A DNA stretch of 64,000 nucleotides from Brucella cytisi (GTDB lineage Bacteria; Pseudomonadota; Alphaproteobacteria; Rhizobiales; Rhizobiaceae). The translations under genes were made by a program, and so were the position numbers. This document shows positions 8,801 to 17,891 of this stretch, piece after piece. The stretch covers positions 1 through 64,000 of the forward strand of contig JAAVLQ010000003.1 of the NCBI GenBank assembly GCA_012103075.1, read 5' to 3'. The notes beneath the pieces were generated by a model, which was not told the origin of the DNA, ran no database searches, and was given only the letters and a program-made list of their open reading frames with translations. Numbering within the stretch: position 1 is the stretch's first letter; each line of letters starts with the position of its first letter.

Positions 8801-11800
8801 GGTTCACTCGGTGGCACGATTGGCGGCGTTGTCGGATCGCTGGATGGCGTTCTGGGTGGTACCGGAGAAGACGGCGGTCTTGGCGGCACGATCGGTGGCG
8901 TTGTCGGTGGTTTGATGGCGTTCTGGGCGGCACCGGTGAAGACGGTGGCCTCGGCGGTATCGGCGGCACGATCGGTGGCGTTGTCGGATCGTTGGATGGC
9001 GTTCTGGGTGGTACCGGAGAAGACGGCGGTCTTGGCGGTTCGCTCGGTGGCACGATCGGTGGCGTTGTCGGTGGTCTGGACGGCGTTCTGGGCAGCACCG
9101 GTGAAGACGGCGGTCTTGGCGGTTCGCTCGGCGGCACGATTGGCGGCGTTGTCGGATCGCTGGATGGCGTTCTGGGTGGTGCCGGTGAAGATGGTGGCCT
9201 CGGCGGTATCGGCGGCACGATCGGTGGCGTTGTCGGTGGTCTGGACGGCGTTCTGGGTGGTGCCGGTGAAGACGGTGGCCTTGGTGGTTCGCTCGGTGGC
9301 ACGATTGGCGGCGTTGTCGGATCGCTGGATGGCGTTCTGGGTGGTGCCGGTGAAGACGGTGGCCTTGGTGGTTCGCTCGGTGGCACGATTGGCGGCGTTG
9401 TCGGATCGCTGGATGGCGTTCTGGGTGGTGCCGGTGAAGATGGTGGCCTCGGCGGTTCGCTTGGCGGCACGATTGGCGGCGTTGTCGGATCGCTGGACGG
9501 CGTTCTGGTGGTGCCGAAGAAGACGGCGGTCTTGGCGGTTCGCTTGGCGGCACGATCGGTGGCGTTGTCGGTGGTTTGACGGCGTTCTGGGTGGTGCCGG
9601 TGAAGACGGTGGCCTCGGCGGTTCACTCGGTGGCACGATTGGCGGCGTTGTCGGATCGCTGGATGGCGTTCTGGGCGGTACCGGAGAAGATGGTGGCCTT
9701 GGTGGTTCGCTCGGTGGCACGATTGGCGGCGTTGTCGGATCGCTGGATGGTGTTCTGGGCGGTACCGGCGAAGACGGTGGCCTCGGCGGTATCGGTGGCG
9801 TTGTCGGTGGTTTGACGGTGTTCTGGGTGGCACCGGAGAAGACGGTGGTCTTGGCGGTTCGCTTGGCGGCACGATCGGCGGCGTCGTCGGGTCGCTGGAT
9901 GGTGTTCTGGGTGGTACCGGAGAAGACGGTGGCCTCGGCGGTATCGGTGGCACGATTGGCGGCGTTGTCGATGGCCTCGGCGGCACCGTCGGTGGAGTGG
10001 TTAGTGGTGTCACTAACTCACTAGACGGTGCGTTGAGTGGGCTATTTGGCGGCGGCAATACCGGTGGCGGTAACACTGGCGGCGGCAATACCGGTGGCGG
10101 CGATACTGGCGGTGGCAATACTGGTGGCGGCAACACTGGCGGTGGCAATACTGGCGGCGGCAATACCGGTGGTGGCAATACTGGCGGCGGCAATACCGGT
10201 GGCGGCAACACTGGCGGTGGCAATACTGGTGGCGGCAACACTGGCGGTGGCAATACTGGCGGCGGCAATACCGGTGGCGGTAACACTGGCGGCGGCAATA
10301 CTGGCGGCGGCGATACTGGCGGTGGCAATGCCGGGGATTGATACGGGCGGAGGGATCATCGTCGGAGATATTATCAATCCGCATGATGGACGATATGAAC
10401 TGCGGCAGTGCATTTGATTGCGTAAGTCCGTCCATTGGCTTGGTAACAACGGCAAATCGTGAGCCGAACAAGGTGTTCGTTAATGATGCAGGATCTCCTG
10501 TCAAGCCGAAAAGTGAGGCCGCTTACTCTCTTTGCAGGTGCTGACGGTGGTGTAAGCCCGATAAGCTTGCTCGCTTTTGCCTCCGATAGTCGAAGCGAGG
10601 GCGCAAACGATTCACTTCCTAATGAGATTGATGCCAACTCGAGCGGTCGCAAACCGTTTGACGAGTGGTAACCGTTCAAAATGGAGTTGGAAGCATTCCG
10701 GGCGTAGGTAGAGACATTACGAGCATCGAAATCCAGGACGAAACCTCAAATCCGGAATTTGAGGGGAGTGTAACCGATGCAACAGATAAGGCACGTGAAG
10801 CTGGTATTGAAAACTTGCTTGCTTACTTGTCCCGCAACAGTCGATCTGGCTTCCGCGATCAATCTACTGACACCGGTAATGCAAGTGCGCCCCTATCGTC
10901 TCTCGGGGCTTGAACCAGCCATCGCTCAAGAGGCTAGCCCCAACCGCATGCCCGGGTCTAAATGGCGCTAATTCAAGTAATAATTCTACCCGGTCTCGAA
11001 ACGACAACGAGTGAAGCTGTTGTAGATCCGACTGATGCTCACAACGAAGGTAAGAAAAGGCAGTCAATCCCCATCTGCGAGCACAACTGGGGAAAATAAT
11101 GCTGTTGAAGCATCTGGCAGTGGTTTTGAAGAGCTGCTTGCCTATTTGTCAGATAGCAACGGATCCAAGACGTCCAACTCAATCGTTAACGCTCCGAACG
11201 AAACGAACGCAGCCACACCGGTGAGTTAATCTCCGTTGAAGGTGCCGCAAATAATGATTCGCGCAACAGTCCAATTGACAAAACTGCGCACGAAACACCG
11301 GCGGGCTTTCCCGGTAGCAAAAATGTAGATGAGAATCACGATCGCACGACAGAACCTGCCGGCAATATTGCTGCAACCGATGACGGGTTTCAGGTTGAGA
11401 CCCAGATGGTCCCAATCCCCAGTGACCGTCCTACGAATTCTGCGAGCGGCGCAAGTGGAAGTGAAACCGGAGGAATCCGGTCCGGATTCAAAAAATTGCT
11501 CGCGAATTTATTCGGTGCTGATGCCGAGAGCGGCGACGACCGGCGTGCGGCTTCGAATGAAAGTGCAGGCACGGATCGCCCACGGGCAAGGCCCCCGAAC
11601 CAGCCCACTTGCCAACGACCGGCTTGCAGCTTCGAATGAAAGTGCAGGCACGGATCGCCCACGGGCGGGGGCCCCGAACCAGCTCACTTGCCAACGACCG
11701 GCTTTGCAGCGTCGAACGAAAGCGCCGGCATGGGAGCGCCAACCAAAATGGCTCCCCCGAAACGGAATGCTTGCCAATGAATCGATTGCAGGAGCGAGCG

Positions 11801-12060
11801 ATGGTCAGCAAGCGAGGGATAAAAGCTTATCCGCCAATGATGGTAGCCCGTGCAACAACTAGCTTTTTGCAGCTGACAGTATTCCGCGCGACCGGAGTAC
11901 GGGTTTGGCAGGGAACCGCAACGAAGCATTGGGAGGTTCGATTGCTGCTTTCTGTAGCACCGTCGGAAATTCGCTCGCGAATACAAACAACGTGAATTCG
12001 TCGACAGATCTGCTCGCGTACAATGCAGGAGGTCAACGTTCGGCTCCCAATGTTCCGTAG
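5818..12060 (+). CDS. Giant glycine-rich repeat protein, candidate type I secretion cargo
   Basis: Start ATG 5818 has TAGGAG 8 bases upstream; the head MFRRKHSYLFLF is basic-hydrophobic. After that come four repeat zones: a Lys/Arg-Gly-Ser zone (about 5890-6760), a 33-residue Gly/Ala repeat (6780-7850), a 28-residue repeat containing GGTGEDGGL (7850-10010) and a GGGNTG hexapeptide tract (10045-10335). A non-repetitive Asn/Ser/Asp-rich tail follows, with several LLAYL-like motifs, ending in a clean frame NSSTDLLAYNAGGQ to TAG at 12058-12060. About 2080 residues if single. Many frame changes, densest inside repeats, are likely sequencing or assembly artefacts. The GGxGxD-like units and the exporter genes nearby suggest calcium-binding RTX-type secretion. 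Function (adhesin, matrix or surface layer) is inference. Confidence 0.6.
5890..6760 (+). repeat. Repeat zone A: basic Gly/Ser/Lys repeats
   Basis: Units of about 33 codons built from GGVGRSVGSAIGG and GKSAGKSAGG recur, e.g. around 6460, 6525, 6620 and 6720. Lys and Arg give this zone a positive charge, unlike the zones that follow. Confidence 0.7.
6780..7850 (+). repeat. Repeat zone B: 99-bp units, about 11 copies
   Basis: Each unit codes GGLDGALGGALGGGAGG then VGGIGGSLGGAVGGV. Copies begin about every 99 bp from 6788 to 7778. Nucleotide identity between copies is very high, with occasional single-base indels that break frame. Confidence 0.8.
7850..10010 (+). repeat. Repeat zone C: 84-bp units with GGTGEDGGL, about 24 copies
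   Basis: Core unit GGTIGGVVGSLDGVLGG plus TGEDGGLGGSL, 28 residues. The nonapeptide GGTGEDGGL or GGAGEDGGL occurs once per unit and approximates the RTX consensus GGxGxDxUx. Some units replace GGSL by GGIGG. This acidic zone contrasts with basic zone A. Confidence 0.8.
10045..10335 (+). repeat. Repeat zone D: 18-bp units coding GGGNTG or GGGDTG
   Basis: About 16 copies of an 18-bp unit made of GGCGGCAATACCGGTGGC variants. Asn alternates with Asp. It separates the long glycine repeats from the non-repetitive C-terminal part and looks like a flexible spacer. Confidence 0.85.
11546..11740 (+). repeat. Tandem repeat of about 80 bp, three copies
   Basis: The string CAGCTTCGAATGAAAGTGCA recurs with variation at about 11548, 11629 and 11708. 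Translated units contain ANDRLAASNESAGTDRP. Since 80 is not divisible by 3, either the frame differs between copies or a base is lost in each. Confidence 0.7.
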
Positions 12061-12068
12061 GTGTAGCC

Positions 12069-13085
12069 GTGCCTTCAATCGAGATGAAGGATCTTGAAAA
12101 GATCAAGGTGACACGTCTTGTTTATGACGTCCCGAAGTCTGAAGTCGATGAGCAAGTCGAACATGTGGCAGAAGCTACGCGTGCATATAAGTCCAAGAAG
12201 GGCAAAGCGTCTATTGGCGATCGCATCACGGTCAATCTGAATGGCAAGATCAGCGAGGTGGTGCCAGCTGGTGTCGGGTCAGAACGGACTCTTGTACTTG
12301 GTGAAAACGAGCTCATACCGTGCTTTGAGGAACAGTTAGTCGGAGCTAAAGCCGGCGACGAGAAAATGATTACTGTCGAATTTCCAACGACCTTCGATAT
12401 TCAGGTCTGGCTGGAAAAGAGGCATCTTTCAACGTTACGATTAAGGAAGTCGCTTCACCAGAAAACTGTCGGTGAATGATGAAACTGCGAGGAAAATCGG
12501 TGTTAAATCATTAGCTGACTTGCGCAACGGCGTACGGGCCCGGATTGAGAATCAATATGGTGCGGTTGCGCAGCACAGGATGAAGGAACAATTGCTTGAA
12601 CAGCTTGTGGCGTCTTATCAGTTCACCGCTCCTCCTCAGATGGTGGAGACCGAGTTCAACAATATCTGACCGGGATTAATCGAAATCTTAAAACGAAAGG
12701 CACCACATTCACTGAACTTGGCACCACAGAAGAAAAAAAGTTCGGAATGAAACCAGACTTTCGCGGAGCGTCGAATCCGTAGCGGACTAATCCCCGGTCG
12801 CGATCGGTCAACAAGCAGGTATTACTGTTACGAAAGAAGATCTGAAACGGCGCTTGCAAGAGCAGATAAGTGCCCTTCCAACGGGCAAACGGCAAAACAT
12901 TATTAATTTCTATTCTTCAAATCCGCGAGCTGTGAGCGCGTTGAAATCTCGGCTTTATGAGGAGAAAGTGGTCAACTATTTGCTGGGAAGAATCTCAATT
13001 ACCGATAAAAAGCGGGCAAGGAAGAGTTTTTGGCAATCAATGGGATAAACAAGTCCACTTCGTGCAGGTGCCAGAGAAAAACTGA
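12069..13085 (+). CDS. Trigger-factor-like chaperone lacking the ribosome-binding domain
   Basis: From GTG 12069 the protein begins PSIEMKDLEKIKVTRLVYD, which aligns with residue ~150 of full trigger factor, just before the FKBP domain. The FKBP part follows (GDRITVNLNGKISE, LGENELIPCFEEQLVGAKAG). Then come the C-terminal chaperone arms (DDETA-like NDETARKIGVKSL, QISALPTGKRQNIINFYSSN, YEEKVVNYLLGRISITDKK). The tail-docking N-terminal domain with its ribosome signature is absent, and the preceding stop codon is only 8 bp away. Three or four frame changes occur; the exact end is uncertain. Family knowledge: prolyl isomerase and holdase. Position right behind the giant repeat gene suggests a dedicated chaperone for it. 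A truncated duplicate of tig is the alternative. Confidence 0.7.
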
Positions 13086-13112
13086 AGAAGATCAGTATGG
13101 TTGCAATCATCC

Positions 13113-13136
13113 AAAGGCCGCCGAAAGGCGCCTTTT
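13113..13136 (+). terminator. Rho-independent terminator after the chaperone gene
   Basis: AAGGCCGCC-GAAA-GGCGCCTTTT forms an 8-9 bp stem with one bulge, a GAAA loop and a short T run. It lies just behind the chaperone reading frame and probably ends the giant-gene transcript. Confidence 0.65.
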
Positions 13137-13989
13137 ATGCTTTGGTCGTGTTCGTTGAAGTCTTGGAATTAGTCCCGGTTTCAAGTTCGTGCAAGCAGAT
13201 GGTGTGGTAGGGTCACTTCTGCCAAAATCATGGGGAATGCAACCAGAGCACAGTTGCATATTGTAGCTGAAAACAAAGAAAAAAATGAAGTAAATTAATT
13301 TAAAATACGAACTATATTGTTAATTCTGATGGTGCACGAGTTTCGGTAATGTGGCCCTTTTCAACTCGTCTGCTTTTGTTCAAAAGCGCGGTTTCTAACG
13401 ACAGCCAGAAGCAATATGCAAAAATACCAACAGCCAACATTAAACTCAACCGAACCGTTCCGGGCTGCTTATTACAAGGATTGTTATGCAAACGCGTTGC
13501 GCCTTATCGGGAGTTCTTATAGCACGTAAATATTTGAATTTATTGTAATTATAGGAAAACCAAATGTTAAACTACAAACTTGCATGCCAAGGAAGCAAGG
13601 TTCTGGTTATCCCTCTTTCCAGATGCGCGCATTGCGCCAGCCAGTTCCTGTTCAAACATGCAAATATCACCGAACTCAGTGACGGAAACTGGCTAGGAGT
13701 GGGGCGGTAGTTAAACATCCGTCCGAATTCTTCGAAATGCGAACACTGGCAACGCGGCGCTGCCACACAATTTACACTTTTTAGTCAAGGTTTCCACACA
13801 ATAGACAATGACCCAAATCCACCTATATGAGACAGTTACTTATTACGGAAAGTGATCGGTGTGTTGTGACTGCGTTAGTTTTTGTTCAATATGAAGATTC
13901 GGGAATAATTCGGCGCAGTATATAAACAGATAGTAAATATACCATAAGTGGAATTAAAGGAGGTCTGCAACTAAATTCAAGTCGGTGTT
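13137..13989. other. AT-rich intergenic region with two possible very small genes
   Basis: Mostly non-coding and markedly AT-rich (e.g. 13280-13330, 13520-13565, 13905-13960), unlike the GC-rich genes on both sides. It contains a 48-codon frame at 13564 and leads into a 31-codon frame at 13990, listed separately. No other coding signal seen. Confidence 0.5.
13564..13710 (+). CDS. Possible 48-aa protein with CxxC motif
   Basis: ATG 13564 follows ATAGGAAAACCAA, an acceptable ribosome site. The product MLNYKLACQGSKVLVIPLSR continues into CAHCASQF, a CxxC pair that could bind metal or form a disulfide, and ends at TAG 13708. Not recognised. It lies alone in an AT-rich spacer, so it may be chance. 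Confidence 0.3.
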   Translation: MLNYKLACQGSKVLVIPLSRCAHCASQFLFKHANITELSDGNWLGVGR

Positions 13990-14085
13990 ATGCCGGAAAT
14001 TTTTATTGGTCTTAAAGGCAATAATGGATGGCCGACTGACGAAGATGCGCGTGTGCCTAACGCTTTCATAGATGTCGTTCACTAA
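13990..14085 (+). CDS. Possible 31-aa leader peptide before the AraC gene
   Basis: ATG 13990 opens MPEIFIGLKGNNGWPTDEDA and ends FIDVVH at TAA 14083-14085, 17 bp before the AraC start. A very strong AAGGAGGT lies at about 13957-13964, 26 bp upstream, so the true start may be an upstream codon around 13975. Not recognised; could be an upstream coupling peptide. Confidence 0.3.
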   Translation: MPEIFIGLKGNNGWPTDEDARVPNAFIDVVH

Positions 14086-14102
14086 GTGACGAGGGTATTA
14101 TC

Positions 14103-15069
14103 ATGGTTAGTGTACTAGACTTCGAAATGGGGCCGAAGAAGGGCGTTGCGGGGGATATGACCAAGGGAACTACGGATGTTCGCAAGTTCCCGCTGGATGA
14201 AACACATTGCTTTGATCAACTGGAAACGTGCCGGATCCTTCAATCAAGTGCCAACCTTGATTGGCCGCAAGTTTATGTATCAAAACAGATAGAAGATCCC
14301 AACGAAGGCACGTTCCCGGGCAGTCCCCATCTTTTCATCAGTCTGACACGGTCAGGGCCGGCTAGAGTATTTTTCGACATCAAGGCACAAAGGTCCTATG
14401 TGAGGTTGCATCACGGTCAGATGAACATCCCGGCGCCAGATGAGCCTGCACGTGTCAGGTGGGAACGCAGGGTGCACACAACCCATCTTTATCTGCGGGA
14501 TTCACTTTTGGCGGAAGTTGCTGCTGATTTTTCCAGTAAAAGTCCCAAACCCATAGAGATCATTAGCAAGCTGGCGTTCGTCGACACTTTGCTCGAAGGA
14601 TTGGTCAACGCAATTTGTGATGCCACAGACTGGGACATGGAGGGTCTTTACGTGGATCATCTGGCCCGGGCTACAGCCTGCCATTTGATCCGGAAATACT
14701 CGGATCTGAGCTTCCGGCCAATCGGCAAGGAAATTGCCGGGCAGCTGACGCATACTCAGATGGCTAATTTTCGCGACGCGATAGAGGCCGAGATGAGCAA
14801 GAAGCTGACATTGGCCGACCGCCGAGGGAAGTGGACTCTCTACCAGCCATTTTGCTCATTTGTTCAAGCAGACAACCGGTAGAACACCGTATCAGTATCT
14901 CTTGCACAGCCGCATCGGGCGTGCGCGTTATTTGCTGACAAAGTCAACATTGCCCCTTGGGCAGATCGCTGCCGAGTGTGGCTTTGCCGATCAAGTCCAC
15001 TTCACCGGGGTGTTCTCGAAGATAGTTGGCCAGCCTCCCGCGTCATATCGCAAACTGGCAACCCAATAA
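14103..15069 (+). CDS. AraC-family transcriptional regulator
   Basis: ATG 14103 starts a protein of about 320 residues. The N-terminal two thirds are a variable sensor part (PHLFISLTRSGPARVFFDIK, later NIPAPDEPARVRWERR). The C-terminal AraC domain starts at KLTLAD. After a frame change near 14830 it continues FKQTTGRTPYQYLLHSRIGR, AAECGFADQVHFTGVFSKIVG and stops at 15069. The two helix-turn-helices are intact. It stands between the cargo/chaperone genes and the exporter genes, so it is a good candidate regulator of the island. Its ligand is unknown. Confidence 0.75.
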
Positions 15070-15221
15070 TCGCCAGCCACTGGGAGAATGATTACACCGG
15101 ATCCGGTGGTTTGGTCAACGACGAACCAGAAGCCCAATCAATCTGTGTTACCGATTGGGTTTCGAGCGGTCTGTCACTGGTTGGTGGGTTCATCGCGAGG
15201 TCCAGTTGATGCAATCATATG

Positions 15222-15504
15222 TCATCGAACTGTTGTCCCTGCCAACCCTCGCAAATACTGAAACGGCTCTTCTGGCCGATCAGGCCCGAAAGTATGCTTC
15301 ACCTCGATCTTGGTGTTGATGCTTGCGCTCTGGAATCTCGGCTGTTCGCTATCGAAACAATCCACGGCGGAAAGCAATTCGCAATTGGGATAATGGACCG
15401 GCATTCTCTCAATGAGAGGCGTGAGCCGGGGCTGTGAACCGAGCTTGGTTGCCTCGCCCTCGCTGGCGTTGAAACCCGTTTCAATAAAGATTACCCCCCT
15501 CCAT
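15222..15504 (-). CDS. Hypothetical protein, about 94 aa
   Basis: ATG 15504 gives MEG; one G too many in the run of six at 15494-15499 must be removed. A long clean frame then follows: VIFIETGFNASEGEATKLGS, then LIERMPVHYPNCELLSAVDC and a final RGLAGTTVR with TGA at 15222-15224. The unbroken frame over 270 bp speaks for a real gene. I do not recognise the family. It is convergent with the AraC gene. No strong ribosome site is seen. Confidence 0.4.
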
Positions 15505-15671
15505 TTCCACGCTTTTTGGGCGGCTAAAGAACTTTGGTCCGACTATGCCGGCAAGCTTGATTGATGAATTCCTCGAATGCTTGACGCATGTCGTGAAAGC
15601 GGGCCCAGTTTCTTGACTTAAATAATAAATGTGGGACCCTGTTTATGCTAAAGCAAATATAGGAGGTTCCC

Positions 15672-15915
15672 ATGCTTGAGCTTCTATTTGGGGGTGGCGA
15701 CACAGAGACAACAGCGGTTGTGTCCGATTCTCTGGATTACGATCGGTCGGGTGAAGTCACGTTCGATGATGCTTACGTCAATTTCATGGAAGGTGGCGGG
15801 CATCTTGGACTGGGGTGCTGCGATGCTGGTCGGCAGCGCCCGGACAGGTATTGCACTCACTCCATCACTGATCCCGGATTCTCTTCAACCAGATGATGGT
15901 GTGCATATCGCCTGA
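15672..15915 (+). CDS. Small EF-hand protein
   Basis: A textbook AGGAGG site at 15661-15666 precedes ATG 15672. The protein begins MLELLFGGGDTETTAV and contains DYDRSGEVTFDD, which satisfies the 12-residue EF-hand loop (Asp1, Asp3, Ser5, Gly6, hydrophobic 8, Asp12). After one frame change it continues GLGAAMLVGSARTGIALTPS and ends GVHIA at 15915. About 80 residues with a hydrophobic second half. A calcium-binding role is inferred from the loop. Lying between regulator and exporter genes, it may help fold or anchor the RTX-like cargo. Confidence 0.5.
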
Positions 15916-15983
15916 ATTCGTGCAGGCGGATAAGGTTTCGCCTGAACGTATAGGTGAGGAGAATCTGAATATTCCCGAATGGC

Positions 15984-16022
15984 AAAAAAGCCGCTGCGGG
16001 CAAGAAAGCGCTCGCGGCGGCC
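15984..16022 (-). terminator. Possible terminator reading leftward
   Basis: On minus the sequence GCCGC...GCGGC is followed by TTTTTT (complement of AAAAAA at 15984-15989). The loop is long (about 20 nt), so the call is weak. It would serve the fragment ending at 16041. Confidence 0.35.
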
Positions 16023-16040
16023 CATGATTTCATTGGTGTT

Positions 16041-16163
16041 TCACTGACCCTGCGTGGTCAACCAGTAGCCCGGTTCGTCCAGATGTCTGTCGTCGTCCAC
16101 GACATAGCAAGGCTTGAACGTCTCGGGAACGAAGGATGCGATAGTTGTTAGGGAGCCTTTCGT
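16041..16163 (-). pseudogene. C-terminal fragment of an unrecognised gene
   Basis: A minus frame reads ASFVPETFKPCYVVDDDRHL and DEPGYWLTTQGQ before TGA at 16041-16043. The composition is protein-like. Nothing upstream fits, because the exporter gene begins at 16164 on the other strand. Probably the tail of a gene lost when the exporter genes arrived. Confidence 0.35.
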
Positions 16164-17891
16164 ATGTCATTGGCTGACGCCACCGCGTTGTTCCGCCCGA
16201 CAAAGAAGCGTGCAGAAAATGAAATCAGCGCGGCGATAAGATCGCTTCGACCATATCTCATTGTCGTGGGTATTTTCTCAAGTGTTATCAATCTTTTTTT
16301 ATATCTTAGTTCCCCATTATATCTGATGCAGGTTTATAACCGGGTTCTCATCAGTGAAAGCATTCCGACTCTTGTCCTTTTGACGCTTGTCTTGGTACTC
16401 GCGTTGCTTGTCATGGCAATATTGGATGCAGTCCGGGCCCAGATGCTGGTCAGATGTGGTGTGTTGCTTGATGAGAAACTGGCAAGTCGGGTATTTGCAG
16501 CACTTGTCCAGAAATCTTCCGCGCAGGGCTATTCCCCTGGGCGCTCTTCCTTTACGGGAACTTGATGATTTCAGAACATTCGTGACTGGCCCGGGTATCC
16601 ATTTCGCATTTGATGTGCCCCGGATTCCGATTTACCTCGGGCTCCTTTACTTTGTTCACCCGGTTCTGGGTTTGGTCGCAACGACGGGAGCGCTGATCCT
16701 GCTGGTGCTCGCATTTGTCAATGAAGCGGTTACACGCGAGCCGATGGACGATGCCCGGGCTGCGGCCGGGCGGTCTTTCGTTTTACTGAAAATATCATGC
16801 AGCACGCGGACGTTATCCGGGCCATGGGCATGCAGTCGGCAGTTGAACGCCACTGGCAAGGAAGCCGGGCGGGAATGCTGATCAGGCAAGCTTTTGCCAG
16901 TGATCGAAATGCAGTCATTTCGGCGAGCATACGTTTTACGCGACTTCTGCTCCAGTCGCTCATACTTGGCACCGGCGCATGGCTGGCGATCGATCACAGT
17001 ATCTCGCCTGCAACTATATTCGCGGCGAGCATTATCATGGGGCGCACACTTGTACCGGTGGAGCAAGCCGTTTCAGCATGGAAACAAGCAGCTGGTGCCC
17101 GCAACGGTTATAGGCGGATCCGCGACCTCTTGAACGAGATTCCTCCAAATGAGGCCCGGACAATCGTTCCGACCAAAGAAACCGTGCTCGATGTAAAAGA
17201 CCTTTCATGTCAGGTTGGTGGAAGAACAAAGCCGGTTCTGGATGATATTTCATTTTAAAATCGAAGAGGGTGAGGCACTCGCGATCGTGGGTGCAAGCGG
17301 TTCCGGCAAAAGTACCTTGTCCAAGCTGCTTATAGGTGCACTTCAACCGGCTGGCGGAGAAATATCCTTCGGTGGTTTGAATTATTCACATTGGGACCCA
17401 ACGGAGTTTGGTCGCATTACGGGCTATCTGCCACAGGACGTCGGACTGTTCGCCGGTACCGTTCGCGATAACATTTCGCGCTTTGGCGAGGCTTCGATCG
17501 AGCAGATAATGGAAGCCGCGACCCGCTGGAATCCACGAGATGGTGTTAAGCTTGCCCAAGCAATACGATACAGTGTTGGGTCCGGGTGGACTAGGGTTAT
17601 CAGGCGGACAGCGCCAGCGCATCGGTCTGGCGAGGGCACTGCTCGGACGACCACGATTGCTCGTCCTCGACGAACCAAATGCACATCTGGACGTTGCCGG
17701 TGTGCAGGCGCTGAGCAGGGCACTGTTCGTTATGAAGGCGCAGGGAACCGCAATTGTCGTTGTTACGCATCAGCCTGCTATCTTGACGGTGGTTGATACA
17801 GTCCTCGTATTGAACGCCGGAAGAATAGAAAAAGTGGGACCGCCCGAAGCCTTTGGCGCCCCTCTCTGTCGAGTTGATGGCAAGCAGATGA
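16164..17891 (+). CDS. Type I secretion ABC transporter, permease/ATPase (PrtD-type)
   Basis: ATG 16164 begins MSLADATALFRPTKKR. Helices follow (RPYLIVVGIFSSVINLFLYL, PTLVLLTLVLVLALLVM), then the family-typical ELDDFRTFVTGPGI and FDVPRIPIYLGLLYF. The ATPase part has Walker A GASGSGKST (about 17292), Q-loop GYLPQDVGLFAGTVRDNI, signature LSGGQRQRIG, Walker B LLVLDEPNAHLD and H-loop VVVTHQ. Length about 575 residues. No N-terminal C39 peptidase domain, so cargo is not leader-cleaved; this is the PrtD/LapB-like class. Four frame changes. It exports the cargo with the HlyD protein and an outer membrane channel (not in the window). Confidence 0.85.

Noticed and set aside
6418-10328. Very long Pro/Arg/Thr-rich open frames on the minus strand (about 1000-1100 codons)
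   Set aside because: They are the complement of GGN-rich codon repeats. They have no start region, no ribosome site and break off where the glycine repeats end; the plus strand has a ribosome site and continues into a normal C-terminal part.
7850-10335. Tandem repeats considered as a CRISPR array
   Set aside because: Units are directly adjacent and coding, with no unique spacers of constant length and no cas genes.
6780-10335. Collagen-like triple helix for the glycine zones
   Set aside because: Glycine does not occur every third residue and Pro is almost absent on the coding strand, so GXY collagen is excluded.
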